From positions 3,224,001-3,288,000 of the forward strand of contig OZ252006.1 in assembly GCA_965247175.1 (NCBI GenBank): DNA of 64,000 nucleotides, in the 5' to 3' direction. Positions 16,462-24,854 of this stretch are shown here, in pieces. A program made the position numbers and the translations under genes. This DNA comes from JANQMX01 sp965247175 (GTDB lineage: Bacteria > Pseudomonadota > Alphaproteobacteria > Kiloniellales > DSM-21159). Positions within the stretch are counted from its first letter, which is position 1; every line of letters begins with the position of its first letter. The notes beneath the pieces were generated by a model. That model was not told the origin of the DNA. It did no database searches and worked only from the letters and a program-made list of their open reading frames with translations.

Positions 16462-16884
16462 CTACCAACGCGGCTCATGGTAGCGATCGAGGGGGATCAC
16501 CGCGATCGGCACCAGCTCGACCAAGAGCTCCGGCACCACCAGGCCGGGCGTCTGGATGATGATGCTGGCGGGCGCGACCTCCGGCGCCAACCTTTCGGCG
16601 CGGACCTTCTGGATGGCCGGCAGATCGGCATGGTCGAGGAAGTAGATCGTCATGGAGACGATGTCTTCCAGCCGCCCACCCACCGCGTCCAGGATCGCCT
16701 CTACGTTGTCGAAGGACTTGCGCGCTTGGGCTTCGCAGTCGCCGACGCCGACCACTTTGCCCTCGCTGTCCCAGGCGACCTGCCCGGTGATGTGCAGCGT
16801 GCGGCCCTCGGGCTGCACAACGCCGTGGTTGAAGGCACGGCCGAACTGTGGCCAGCAACTCGGGGGGTTGAAGCGAACGGTCAT
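16462..16884 (-). CDS. RidA/YjgF family protein
   Basis: The 140-residue protein has the RidA fold signatures: LHITGQVAWDSEGKVVGVGD, the QARKSFDNVEAILDAVGG helix, and the C-terminal LVELVPIAVIP. Archetypal RidA hydrolyses reactive enamine/imine intermediates of PLP enzymes. Many paralogues belong to catabolic pathways with other roles, and the catalytic arginine position is not clear here. It is divergent from the GNAT gene, with about 160 bp between. Confidence 0.9.
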   Translation of the reverse strand: MTVRFNPPSCWPQFGRAFNHGVVQPEGRTLHITGQVAWDSEGKVVGVGDCEAQARKSFDNVEAILDAVGGRLEDIVSMTIYFLDHADLPAIQKVRAERLAPEVAPASIIIQTPGLVVPELLVELVPIAVIPLDRYHEPRW

Positions 16885-17047
16885 GCTGCTGCCTCCTTAT
16901 CGCTGTCGCCGCTCTCTTTGCGAAGGATTCGACCGCGCGGCAAGGCGGGCCGCGTCATAGGTCGTATGAGGAGATGGCGATTGCTGCCGCACACGGCAGC
17001 TTGCGAAGCTCACATCGATACTGACCAGAGATCAGAGACCCACTGCC

Positions 17048-17518
17048 GTGACCGTGACCATCCGCGAAGACGATCTGTCGGGGCCGGAGATCGTTGCCCT
17101 GCTGCAGACGCACCAGGACGATCAGGCGCTGAGGTCGCCGTCGAACAGCAACCACACCCTCGACCTCGACGGCTTGCGGGCGCCGGACGTGACGCTCTGG
17201 TCGGCCTGGCAGGAGGGCGCGCTGCTCGGCTGCGGCGCCCTCAAGGAGATCGCGCCCGGCCACGGCGAGATCAAATCGATGCACACCGCCGCCGAGCACC
17301 GGGGCAAGGGCGTCGCCGCCCGCCTGGTCGAGCACATCCTGGCGGAAGCGCAACGGCGCGGCTACCAGCGCTTGAGCTTGGAAACGGGCAGCGCCGAGTC
17401 CTTCACGCCGGCACGGGCGCTTTACGCCCGCTTCGGCTTTCGCGACTGCCCGCCCTTCGCAGACTATCCAGAAGACCCCTACAGCGCCTTCATGACCCTG
17501 GAGCTCGCCGCCCGCTAA
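17048..17518 (+). CDS. GNAT-family N-acetyltransferase
   Basis: The 156-residue protein starts at a GTG. The acetyl-CoA loop is EHRGKGVAARLVEHILAEAQ at about residues 83-102, preceded by the MHTAAEHR strand, with ARALYARFGF following. These fit the YjdJ/PhnO-like single-domain acetyltransferases that modify amines of small molecules or peptides. Its 3' end overlaps the convergent DMT transporter gene by 4 bp. The substrate is unknown. Confidence 0.9.
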   Translation: MTVTIREDDLSGPEIVALLQTHQDDQALRSPSNSNHTLDLDGLRAPDVTLWSAWQEGALLGCGALKEIAPGHGEIKSMHTAAEHRGKGVAARLVEHILAEAQRRGYQRLSLETGSAESFTPARALYARFGFRDCPPFADYPEDPYSAFMTLELAAR

Positions 17519-18372
17519 GCGCTGGCCAGCGAGGCGACGCCGAAGAGGATGACGACGGCCCAGGAGAGACGCCGTCGCAGCTGCCCTTCGCCGAGCAGGA
17601 GCGAGCCCGCAAGGACGGCCAGCAGGACGCTCAGTTCCCGCGTCGGGGCGACATAAACCACCGGCGTGAAGGTCAAGGCGTAGAGCACCAGGATGTAGGC
17701 CAGGGGCGAGAAGACCGCGATGGCAACGACCGCGGCTCGGTGGTTTCGCCAGCAGTGCGCCACCTCGCTGCGGCGCTTCAGAGCCAGCGGCGCCAGCAGG
17801 ACCAAGCGGCCGAGCGTGGTGGCGTAGTCGATCACCAGCGGCGGTACGAGCAGGCTGGCAACGGCATAGGCGTCGACCACCGTATAGCCGGCAATGAAGC
17901 AGCCGACGGCCAGCCCGAAGGCGAGCGAGGACCAGGCCCGCCCGGCGCGCGGCATAGAACCACCTGTGAGACCGAGGACGCCGACAATGACAGCAAGCGC
18001 ACCGGCCATGGCCTGGGGGGAGAGGCTCTCGCCGAGGACAAGCACCGCGAAACTGACGGAGAGCAGCGGCCCGGTGGCCCGCGCTGTCGGATAGACCAGC
18101 GAAAGATCGCCTTTGCGGTAGCCTCTTTGCAGCAGCAGGAAATAGCCGAGATGGAGCAGGGTGCTCGCGCCGATGGCCAGCGCTTCGGCAAGGCCGAAGG
18201 CAGGCCGCTCCACCGCCAGGACGATGAGCAGCAGAGGCAGGTACAGCGCGGCGGAGACGAAGGAGAAGAGCCAGATCGCCTCCGGGCCGGCGTTGAGCTT
18301 CTTGACCAGCAGGTTCCAGGTCGCGTGGCAGAAGGCGGCTGCGAGGACGAGGGCGAAACCGAAAAGGGACAT
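17515..18372 (-). CDS. DMT-superfamily (EamA) transporter
   Basis: The 285-residue membrane protein has about ten hydrophobic helices in two EamA repeats. The first contains FCHATWNLLVKKL, and the second begins after about residue 150 (FGLAVGCFIAGYTVVDAYAV) and ends in LSWAVVILFG. Members export or import small metabolites. The start is the ATG at 18372 (MSLFGFAL) rather than the in-frame ATG 48 bp upstream, which adds a basic non-membrane stretch. A HutC/GntR-type dyad lies 170 bp upstream. Confidence 0.88.
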   Translation of the reverse strand: MSLFGFALVLAAAFCHATWNLLVKKLNAGPEAIWLFSFVSAALYLPLLLIVLAVERPAFGLAEALAIGASTLLHLGYFLLLQRGYRKGDLSLVYPTARATGPLLSVSFAVLVLGESLSPQAMAGALAVIVGVLGLTGGSMPRAGRAWSSLAFGLAVGCFIAGYTVVDAYAVASLLVPPLVIDYATTLGRLVLLAPLALKRRSEVAHCWRNHRAAVVAIAVFSPLAYILVLYALTFTPVVYVAPTRELSVLLAVLAGSLLLGEGQLRRRLSWAVVILFGVASLASA

Positions 18373-18542
18373 GGTGACCTCAAGGACGAGTGGATGCCGG
18401 GCACGCCGAAGCGGGCCCATCTATCCCCCCTGGCTTTTTCGTCCTTGGGTGTCTGCCGTGTGGCTCATAACGGCGCTCGGTCCTGACCTGCCGCAAGCCT
18501 TGCTGCCGCAGCGGAACCCTAGCCGCACATAGATGGACGCAG

Positions 18543-18556
18543 CTTGTCTATACAAG
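18543..18556. promoter_or_regulatory. GntR/HutC-type palindrome upstream of DMT transporter
   Basis: CTTGTCTATACAAG reads as 5-bp arms CTTGT/ACAAG around a 4-bp centre, similar in look to operators of HutC-type GntR regulators. It is in the long gap between the DMT gene and the MarR gene. No GntR gene is in the window, so this rests on symmetry only. Confidence 0.3.
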
Positions 18557-18599
18557 TCTGCAGCAAGATGCAAGTGCGGTGCTAGGGGGCGAACCTTCT

Positions 18600-18830
18600 C
18601 GGGCGCCTTCGGCGCTGTGCGGCACCCTCCTCTCGTCATCCCGGCCAAGGGCGCAGCCCGCGAGCCGGGAACCATGTGTCGGCCTGCGCCCAGCTCCAAG
18701 ATGGACCCCGGATCGCTGACGCGTCCGGGGTGACGAGAGTGGTGGCTGCGCCATCTGCGGTCACTCTCGAGCGTCATCCTTGGGCGAGCCGCGACGCGGC
18801 GAGACCCGAGGATCCAGCGACAAGCACCGT
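18600..18830. repeat. Composite repeat cluster upstream of MarR gene
   Basis: The cluster starts with the left flank of the long palindrome family (ggcgccttcggcgctg) without its inner hairpin. A REP pair follows: gtcatcccggccaagggcg and atggaccccggatcgctgac, ending in ccggggtgacgag. The unit gtcatccttgggcgagccg...cgagacccgaggatccag comes last. Together they fill most of the 567-bp gap between 18372 and 18940. No coding frame is supported in this gap. Confidence 0.7.
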
Positions 18831-18896
18831 CGTAGCCTGTCGTGGAGCACCGGCCGTTCAAGTCCATTGTGCGGCAATTTCTCGTAAGCAGATATC

Positions 18897-18921
18897 TTGT
18901 ATGCTAGATTCTTGCCTACAA
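18897..18921. promoter_or_regulatory. Candidate MarR operator (25-bp dyad)
   Basis: The 25-bp segment is symmetric at 20 of 24 non-central positions: TTGTA at the left end, TACAA at the right end, GC on each side, and AGA/TCT around the centre. It ends 18 bp before the MarR start codon. An in-frame ATG at 18901 falls inside it, which argues for the later start. MarR proteins usually bind such 20-25 bp dyads in their own promoters. Confidence 0.55.
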
Positions 18922-18939
18922 TCGAGTAAGCTGGCGGCC

Positions 18940-19362
18940 ATGGACCGCATCGAGGACTGCATCAGCTTTCTGGTCGGCAAGGCCGCGCAACAGGTCGCCG
19001 GGCGGGCGCGCGACAAGCTGGCGCCCTATGACGTCACGCCGACCCGCTATGCCGTGCTCAAGGTGCTGTGGGACGAGGACGGGCAGAGCGCCGCCGACGT
19101 GGGCGCGCGGCTGGTGATCGACAGCGCCACCATCACCGGCGTGATCGACCGGCTGGAAGCCTCCGACCTCTTGGAGCGCCGCCGGGATGGCGAGGACCGG
19201 CGGGTCCAACGGCTCTACCTGACCAGGAAGGGCAAGGCGCTGCAGAAGCCGCTCGACCGGGTGATGGACGAGGTCAACGACGAGGTCAGGGCGATGCTCG
19301 GCAAGCAGGCGCCGGGCCTCTGGCGCGGCCTAAGACGGCTCGGTACTGCGGAGGATGCGTAA
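18940..19362 (+). CDS. MarR-family transcriptional regulator
   Basis: The 140-residue protein has the MarR winged helix: DVTPTRYAVLKVLWDEDGQ, recognition-helix region GARLVIDSATITGVIDRLEASDLLE, and a wing with RRDGEDRRVQRLYLT. Terminal helices for dimerisation are present. The start is set at 18940, after the candidate operator. DUF2000 follows after 3 bp and a haloacid dehalogenase after that, so it probably regulates a short operon including itself. The ligand is unknown. Confidence 0.92.
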   Translation: MDRIEDCISFLVGKAAQQVAGRARDKLAPYDVTPTRYAVLKVLWDEDGQSAADVGARLVIDSATITGVIDRLEASDLLERRRDGEDRRVQRLYLTRKGKALQKPLDRVMDEVNDEVRAMLGKQAPGLWRGLRRLGTAEDA

Positions 19363-19365
19363 CCT

Positions 19366-19776
19366 ATGGAGTTCGATACCAAGATCGCCATCGTGGTGCG
19401 GGAGGATCTGGCCGTCTGGCAGAAGCTCAACGTCACCGCCTTCCTGACCGGCGGCATCGTTGGCGCGAACGAGGGGCTGATCGGCGAAGCCTACGAGGAC
19501 GCAGAGGGCGGCCTCTACAGCCCGCTGCTCATCCAGCCGGTCATCGTGCTGAGCACGGATGCCGCGGGCCTGCGCAAGGTCTACAACCGGGCCACCGAGC
19601 GCGGCGTGCGCCTGTCGCTCTACATCGAGGAGATGTTCCGGACCGGCCACGACGCCGCCAACCGCGCAGCGGTGAAGCAATTCGGGCCGGAGGGGATGAA
19701 CTTCGTCGGTCTGGCCCTGCGCGAGGACAAGAAAACCGTCGACAAGATCACCAGAGGCGCCAAGCTGCACGGCTGA
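19366..19776 (+). CDS. DUF2000-family protein
   Basis: The 136-residue cytosolic protein starts MEFDTKIAIVVREDLAVWQKLNVTAFL, the conserved DUF2000 opening, and continues with GLYSPLLIQPVIVLS and the GLALREDKKTVDKITRG end. The fold has peptidyl-tRNA hydrolase II-like features, but no activity is established. It begins 3 nt after the MarR stop, so it is very likely co-transcribed and under MarR control. Confidence 0.85.
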   Translation: MEFDTKIAIVVREDLAVWQKLNVTAFLTGGIVGANEGLIGEAYEDAEGGLYSPLLIQPVIVLSTDAAGLRKVYNRATERGVRLSLYIEEMFRTGHDAANRAAVKQFGPEGMNFVGLALREDKKTVDKITRGAKLHG

Positions 19777-19796
19777 ACTCTTTAGGGGTGCCTGTC

Positions 19797-20504
19797 ATGA
19801 GCCAGCCCAAAGCGCTGCTGTTCGACGTCTTCGGTACCGTGGTCGATTGGCGCGGCAGCGTCATCCGCCAACTGGACGCCTTCGGGGCCAAGCACGGCCT
19901 CTCGGCCGACTGGGTGGCCTTCGCCGATGCCTGGCGCGGGCTCTACCAGCCCTCCATGGAAGAGGTGCGCTCGGGCCGCCGGCCCTGGACCATCCTCGAC
20001 GTGCTGCACCGGGAGAGCCTCGACAGCCTGCTGGCCCAGCATGGCTTCGAGGGCATCCCGGAAGAGGTGGTCGCCGACCTCAACAAGGCCTGGCACCGGC
20101 TCGACCCCTGGGCGGACAGCGTCGCGGGACTGACTCGCCTCAAGACCCGGCACATTGTCAGCAGCCTGTCGAACGGCAACATCGCGCTCTTGGTCGATAT
20201 GGCGAAGTTCGGCGGCCTGCCGTGGGACGTGGTGCTCTGCGCCGAGACCGCGCGGGCCTACAAGCCCTTGCCCGCGGCCTACCTGACCAGCGCCGAACAG
20301 CTCGGTCTCGCGCCCGCGGACTGCATGATGTGCGCGGCCCACAACGACGATCTTGCCGCCGCCCAGGCGCTCGGCCTGCAGACCGCCTTCATCTGCCGGC
20401 CCACTGAGCACGGCCCGGGTCAGACGAAGGACCTGGCGCCTACGGGCGATTGGACCCATGCGGTGGGGAGTATGACGGAGCTGGCGGATGCGCTTGGCTG
20501 CTAG
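19797..20504 (+). CDS. Haloacid dehalogenase type II (HAD superfamily)
   Basis: The 235-residue protein has the nucleophile Asp in LLFDVFGTVVDWRG, motif II Ser in VSSLSNGNIALL, motif III Lys in AYKPLPAAYL, and MCAAHNDDLAAAQALGL with ICRPTEHG for the fourth motif. This pattern fits L-2-haloacid dehalogenases, which hydrolyse 2-haloalkanoates to 2-hydroxy acids. The N in the aromatic/Asn positions is retained, though a phosphatase role cannot be excluded. It follows DUF2000 by 20 bp in the same operon. Confidence 0.88.
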   Translation: MSQPKALLFDVFGTVVDWRGSVIRQLDAFGAKHGLSADWVAFADAWRGLYQPSMEEVRSGRRPWTILDVLHRESLDSLLAQHGFEGIPEEVVADLNKAWHRLDPWADSVAGLTRLKTRHIVSSLSNGNIALLVDMAKFGGLPWDVVLCAETARAYKPLPAAYLTSAEQLGLAPADCMMCAAHNDDLAAAQALGLQTAFICRPTEHGPGQTKDLAPTGDWTHAVGSMTELADALGC

Positions 20505-20640
20505 CCCGCTCGTCTCGCGCCGAGGAGGCGCCTTCGCGCCGCCGCGCCTCGGCAAGACGCCAATCCTCGTTATGGGGGACCTGCGCGAAGCCCGTGGTGC
20601 GCGCGGCTTCGAGAAGCGATGTGGCGATGACTCCGAACAT
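20440..20640 (-). CDS. Small hypothetical ORF overlapping the dehalogenase 3' end
   Basis: A 66-codon frame starts MFGVIATSLLEAARTTGFAQ after an AAAGGA element and is divergent from the LysR gene. The first 45 residues look protein-like, with a helix of arginine and glutamate. The C-terminal third is proline/serine-rich and antisense to the dehalogenase end. No family is recognised. It may be a chance frame. Confidence 0.25.
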   Translation of the reverse strand: MFGVIATSLLEAARTTGFAQVPHNEDWRLAEARRREGASSARDERASSQAHPPAPSYSPPHGSNRP

Positions 20641-20732
20641 GGCCCGTCCTTTCCCGTGGCGTCGTGATCGTCTTGCCAGAAGAAGGTAGCGATCCGGATA
20701 ACATCACGGAAACGAATTAACTTGATCGTCTT

Positions 20733-20753
20733 TATCAGTTTTCTTTATTGATA
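20733..20753. promoter_or_regulatory. LysR-box-like dyad upstream of LysR gene
   Basis: TATCA at 20733-20737 and TGATA at 20749-20753 are separated by 11 bp, matching the T-N11-A geometry of LysR regulators. The site ends 4 bp before the start codon of the LysR gene in an A/T-rich promoter stretch, as expected for autorepression. Confidence 0.4.
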
Positions 20754-20757
20754 GACT

Positions 20758-21618
20758 ATGCAACGCGACCTGGAAATCGACCTGCTGCGCGCCTTCGTCG
20801 CCGTCGCCGCGCAGGAGAGCTTCACCCGCGCCGCAGCCACCCTGGGCCGCACCCAGTCGGCCGTCTCCATGCAGATCAAGCGCCTGGAGGAGATCGTCGA
20901 GCGGCCGCTGTTCGCGCGCAGCAAAAAGTCGGTGGCCATCACCCGAGAGGGCGAGACCCTGCTGGTCTATGCCCGGCGGATCCTGCGGGTGAACGACGAG
21001 GCGCTCTCCCGCCTCAGCGAGCCGGAGGCCGCAGGTCTGGTGCGCATTGGGGCACCCGACGACTACGCCACCTGCATCATGCCCAGCGCGCTCTCCTCGC
21101 TGTCGAAGGCGCATCCGCGCCTGCGCCTCGAGGTCGCCTGCGACATCGGCATCGACCTGCTGGGTCAGCTGGCCCGGGGTGAGCTGGACCTGGTCTTGGC
21201 GACCCACGCCTTGAACGACCTCTCCGGCGAGGTGATCCGCAAGGAGCCGCTGCACTGGGTTGCCGCCTCGGGCTTCTACTGCGACGAAGCCGAGCCCCTG
21301 CCGCTCGTGCTTTATCCGCAGGGCTGCATCTGCCGCACCCTGGCGCTGGAAGCCCTCGATCGGACGGAGCGCCCCTGGCGCATTGCCTACTCGACCCGCA
21401 GCATCGCCCTGATCAACGACGCCGTGGCGTCAGGCGCCGGCGTTACGGTGATGGAGGCGGCCACGGTCCCCGAGGGCGCCCGCATCCTGGACGGCGAAGA
21501 GGGCTTCCCCGCGCTGCCCGAGGTCGCCATCTGCCTGCACCACCGCGCCGACGAGCCGCCGGCCACGGCGCTGGCCGCCAAGCACCTCGCCCAAGCGCTG
21601 AGAACGCTCCAGTCATAG
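20758..21618 (+). CDS. LysR-family transcriptional regulator
   Basis: The 286-residue protein has an N-terminal winged HTH (LLRAFVAVAAQESFTRAAAT, then TQSAVSMQIKRLEEIV) and a periplasmic-binding-protein-like effector domain from about residue 90. The pattern VRIGAPDDYA fits the PcpR/CatM-like LysR layout. A candidate LysR box overlaps its promoter. The convergent VPLPA-type gene ends 15 bp away and is unlikely to be its target. Effector and targets are unknown. Confidence 0.93.
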   Translation: MQRDLEIDLLRAFVAVAAQESFTRAAATLGRTQSAVSMQIKRLEEIVERPLFARSKKSVAITREGETLLVYARRILRVNDEALSRLSEPEAAGLVRIGAPDDYATCIMPSALSSLSKAHPRLRLEVACDIGIDLLGQLARGELDLVLATHALNDLSGEVIRKEPLHWVAASGFYCDEAEPLPLVLYPQGCICRTLALEALDRTERPWRIAYSTRSIALINDAVASGAGVTVMEAATVPEGARILDGEEGFPALPEVAICLHHRADEPPATALAAKHLAQALRTLQS

Positions 21619-21632
21619 AAGGCCGTTCGGCT

Positions 21633-22286
21633 TTAGGACCCCGAGGGCGCCCAGCGGCGCCGGTAACCCAGTATGCCGAGGCCGGCCATGGCGGAGAGGA
21701 AAAGCCAGACGCCAGCCGGGAGCGGCGTCGTGACGATGCGGTCGATGGTGCCCTGGAACTCGTTGTCGAACGCCATGGCCAGCGCGTCGACCGTACCGAA
21801 GCTGAGCCCAGCGATGGCAAAGGTCTCCAACTCGAACTCCCCAGGCAGCAGAAGCAAGGGATTGACGACCTGCGGGGTTGGCGCGGCGAAGATGTTGAGC
21901 GAGCCGGCGAGGCCAACCTCGGGACCGGAGCTCGCCATGCGGAAGGGCACGTAGACATCGCCGTATGGCGTCACGTTGACGCTCACTGCCCCAATCCCTC
22001 TATTGGTGTCGACGATGGGCCGGGTGTTGCCCTCGACCCAGACCTCCATGCTGATTGCCTGATAAGGGCGCCCGTAGATCCCACCGTCCAACGCCAGCGC
22101 GTTGTCGCTGTATCTGAAGCGTCCGGTGAAGACGGTGCCGGCTGGCGCGGTGATGCCGTTCAGATCGTCCAGCGCGATGTCCAGCGTGCCGAAGAAGCTG
22201 TATTCAATGGTGGCGGCCTTGGGGGCCGAAGGAAGCGCCAGGGCCAGCACGACCGCCACGGCGCCGAGAGACGGAACCAGTCTCAT
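21633..22286 (-). CDS. Exported protein with VPLPA-type exosortase sorting signal
   Basis: The 217-residue protein starts with a signal peptide ending near PSAPKAATIEY and consists mostly of beta-rich sequence. It ends in TTPLPAGVWLFLSAMAGLGI followed by GYRRR: a PLPAG motif, a hydrophobic helix and a basic tail. That is the VPLPA-CTERM variant of PEP-CTERM signals, cleaved by a dedicated exosortase. No exosortase gene is in the window. It lies 110 bp downstream of betC on the same strand but has its own A/T-rich upstream region. Confidence 0.85.
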   Translation of the reverse strand: MRLVPSLGAVAVVLALALPSAPKAATIEYSFFGTLDIALDDLNGITAPAGTVFTGRFRYSDNALALDGGIYGRPYQAISMEVWVEGNTRPIVDTNRGIGAVSVNVTPYGDVYVPFRMASSGPEVGLAGSLNIFAAPTPQVVNPLLLLPGEFELETFAIAGLSFGTVDALAMAFDNEFQGTIDRIVTTPLPAGVWLFLSAMAGLGILGYRRRWAPSGS

Positions 22287-22396
22287 GCCACAATCTCCAT
22301 CATGTATTCTGTGAGAAAAACTTATTATAGATAGTACACAGAGTTGCATGACGGCGATAGGGTTAATGGTCGCAGCGGCCTTATGGCGCTCCGCTT

Positions 22397-23923
22397 CTAG
22401 GCCTTCTTCGCGGCGGCGGCGGGCAGGTAGCTGAAGGCCCAGTCGTTGTAGCTGCCTTCGCCGCGGTACCAGAGGACCTTGTCCTCGGCCGTCTCGTCGT
22501 GGTTCCAGCGGATGGGCTGGCCTTGCTTGAGGGCGCTCATGATCAGGCGCCGGCGCTTCTGGCTCTTGACGATGCGGGCCGTTAGCGCCGTCTCGTCCCA
22601 CCTCTCCCGCACTTCGGCATCGAAGCCCGCGACCCGCTCCGCGTGGTCGGGATCGCCGGCCAGGTTGATCAGCTCGTCGGGGTCCGCCTCGACATCGAAC
22701 AGCAGCGCCGGGTCATGGCTGGAAGCGACGTACTTATAGCGGCCGCGGCGGATCATGAAGATCGGGGCGGTGGTGGCTTCGGCGAGATACTCGGCGTAGA
22801 CGGCCCGCTCGTCGTCCGCCTGCCCGCCATCCAGGAAGCGGGTCAGATCCTCACCGTCCAAGTCCTCCACGGCGCCCGACCAGGGATGGCCCTGAGCCAG
22901 GCCGCAGAGGGTCGGCAGGAGGTCGACCAGCGAGGCCAAGGTGGCGACCCGCTGGGGCGCTATCCAGGGCGCGCTCACCATCAGCGGCACGCGCAGGCAG
23001 GGCTCGTAGAAGTGCTTCTTGAACCACATGCCGCGCTCACCGAGCAGCTCGCCGTGGTCGGAGGTGAAGACGATGGCCGTGGACTGGGCGAAGCCGCTCG
23101 CGTCCAGGCTGTCGAGGATGCCGCCGATCAGATGGTCGATGTAGCTGATCGAGCCATAGTAGGCCCGCCGCGCGCGGCGGATCTCCGCTTCCGAGAAGCG
23201 GCTGTCGAGCATGTCGAAGTCCTGCAGCAGGCGGACCGCATGGGCGTCGTGCCGGTTTGCCGACAGCGGCCCGACCCGCGGCAAGGGAATGTCCTCATCT
23301 TCGTAGAGGTCCCAGAAGGGCTTGGTGCAGAGATAGGGCTCATGCGGGTGGGTGAAGGAGACCTGCAGGAAGAAGGGCCGGCGGTCGTCGGAGCGGGCCA
23401 GGTCGTAGAGGTGCCGGGAGGCGCGGAAGGCGACCTCCTCGTCGTAGTCGATCTGCACCGTCCGCTCGCAGAGGCCGGAGATGGTGACGCCGCGCGCGTC
23501 GTTGGTGTCGCGCTTGCCTTCGTCGCCCCAGTTGGGAACCCAGCTGAAGTCGGTCGGATAGAGCTCGGCGGTCAGGCGGGTCTCGAAGCCGTGGAACTGA
23601 TCGGGCCCGATGAAGTGCATCTTCCCCGACAGTGTCGTCTGATAGCCCATCTCGCGCAGGTAATGCGCATAGGTCGGCACCGAAGCCGGCATCTCCGCTG
23701 CGTTGTCGAAGGCTTCGATGCGCGAGGCCAGCAGGCCCGTCGCCATGGAAAAGCGCGAGGGTGCGCAGAGCGGGAAGTTGCAGTAGGCCCGCTCGAAGAG
23801 CGCGCCGTTGGCCGCCAGGCGCTCCAGGTTCGGCGCCTTGCAGACCGGGTCGCCATAGGCCCGGAGGGCCTGGGCGGTGAGCTGGTCGACCTGCAGCAGC
23901 AGGATGTTCGGACGCTCCTGCAT
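22397..23923 (-). CDS. betC: Choline-sulfatase
   Basis: The 508-residue sulfatase starts with metal-binding NILLLQVDQLTA and has the formylglycine motif CAPSRFSMATG with Cys53, close to Cys54 of characterised BetC as I recall. The C-terminal KSQKRRRLIMSALKQGQPIR stretch matches the choline-sulfatase-specific tail. It hydrolyses choline-O-sulfate to choline and sulfate in the cytosol. It is the last gene of proX-proV-proW-betC, only 3 bp after proW. No betA/betB follows here, so choline oxidation must be encoded elsewhere. Confidence 0.9.
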   Translation of the reverse strand: MQERPNILLLQVDQLTAQALRAYGDPVCKAPNLERLAANGALFERAYCNFPLCAPSRFSMATGLLASRIEAFDNAAEMPASVPTYAHYLREMGYQTTLSGKMHFIGPDQFHGFETRLTAELYPTDFSWVPNWGDEGKRDTNDARGVTISGLCERTVQIDYDEEVAFRASRHLYDLARSDDRRPFFLQVSFTHPHEPYLCTKPFWDLYEDEDIPLPRVGPLSANRHDAHAVRLLQDFDMLDSRFSEAEIRRARRAYYGSISYIDHLIGGILDSLDASGFAQSTAIVFTSDHGELLGERGMWFKKHFYEPCLRVPLMVSAPWIAPQRVATLASLVDLLPTLCGLAQGHPWSGAVEDLDGEDLTRFLDGGQADDERAVYAEYLAEATTAPIFMIRRGRYKYVASSHDPALLFDVEADPDELINLAGDPDHAERVAGFDAEVRERWDETALTARIVKSQKRRRLIMSALKQGQPIRWNHDETAEDKVLWYRGEGSYNDWAFSYLPAAAAKKA

Positions 23924-23926
23924 CGC

Positions 23927-24844
23927 CTACCTCGTGGCCAGGAGATTGCGCAGCGCGCCGACCGGCCCAGTCTCGTACCACTTCTTATGGCCGCGGTCGC
24001 GGGCGGAGGCTCCGAAGCTCTGAGAGATGCGGTCGATGACGATGGCGAGGAAGACGATGCCGAGCCCGCCCACCGTGGCGAGCCCCATGTCGAGCCGGCC
24101 GATGCCGCGCAGCACCATCTGGCCGAGGCCGGTGACCGAGATCATCGAGGAGACCACCACCATCGAGAGCGCCATCATGATGGTCTGGTTCACGCCGGCC
24201 ATGATGGTCGGCATCGCGAGCGGCAGCTCGACCTTGTAGAGCGTCTGCCGGTGGCTCGCCCCGAAGGCGCGCGCCGCCTCCACCATGTCGGGGCGCACCT
24301 GACGGATGCCGAGGTTTGTCAGGCGCACCACCGGTGGCAGGGCATAGATGAAGGTGACGATGACGCCGGAGACGTTGCCGATGCTGAACAGCATGACGAT
24401 GGGCACCAGGTAGACGAAGGAAGGGATGGTCTGCATCAGGTCGAGCAGCGGCCGGAGCACGGCCCAGAAGCGGTCGTGCTTGGCGGCGACGATGCCAAGC
24501 GGAATGCCGATCAGCGAGCAGAACACCACGCAGGTCAGCACGATGGCGAGGGTGGTCATGCTCTCGACCCAGGCGCCCATCAGCCCGATGGCCAGCATGC
24601 AGCCACCGGCGATCAAGCCGAGCCGGCGACCGCCGACCTGCCAGGCGATCAGCACGATGATCGCCAGGATCAGCAGGTCCGGCGCCCCGGTCAGCGCTTC
24701 CTCCAGGGCGGTCAGCACGATGTCGAAGGGCACCTTCACCGCCTGGAAGATGAACCGGAAGTTGTCCACCACCCACTGCAGCGCGAGCTCCACCCAGGTG
24801 CCGACCGGGACCCACTCTTGGTCGAAGGGGTTCAAGGGATCCAT
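23927..24844 (-). CDS. proW: ProW-type betaine/choline(-O-sulfate) ABC transporter permease
   Basis: The 305-residue inner-membrane permease has about seven hydrophobic helices. It has a binding-protein-dependent transport signature near PDMVEAARAFGASHRQTLYKVELP (EAA loop), followed by LPLAMPTIMAGVNQ. Sequence and length follow the ProW/OpuAB family. It works as a dimer with the ProV-like ATPase. proV lies 10 bp upstream and betC 3 bp downstream, so choline-O-sulfate is a likely substrate. Confidence 0.92.
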   Translation of the reverse strand: MDPLNPFDQEWVPVGTWVELALQWVVDNFRFIFQAVKVPFDIVLTALEEALTGAPDLLILAIIVLIAWQVGGRRLGLIAGGCMLAIGLMGAWVESMTTLAIVLTCVVFCSLIGIPLGIVAAKHDRFWAVLRPLLDLMQTIPSFVYLVPIVMLFSIGNVSGVIVTFIYALPPVVRLTNLGIRQVRPDMVEAARAFGASHRQTLYKVELPLAMPTIMAGVNQTIMMALSMVVVSSMISVTGLGQMVLRGIGRLDMGLATVGGLGIVFLAIVIDRISQSFGASARDRGHKKWYETGPVGALRNLLATR

Positions 24845-24854
24845 GGCCTCCTCC

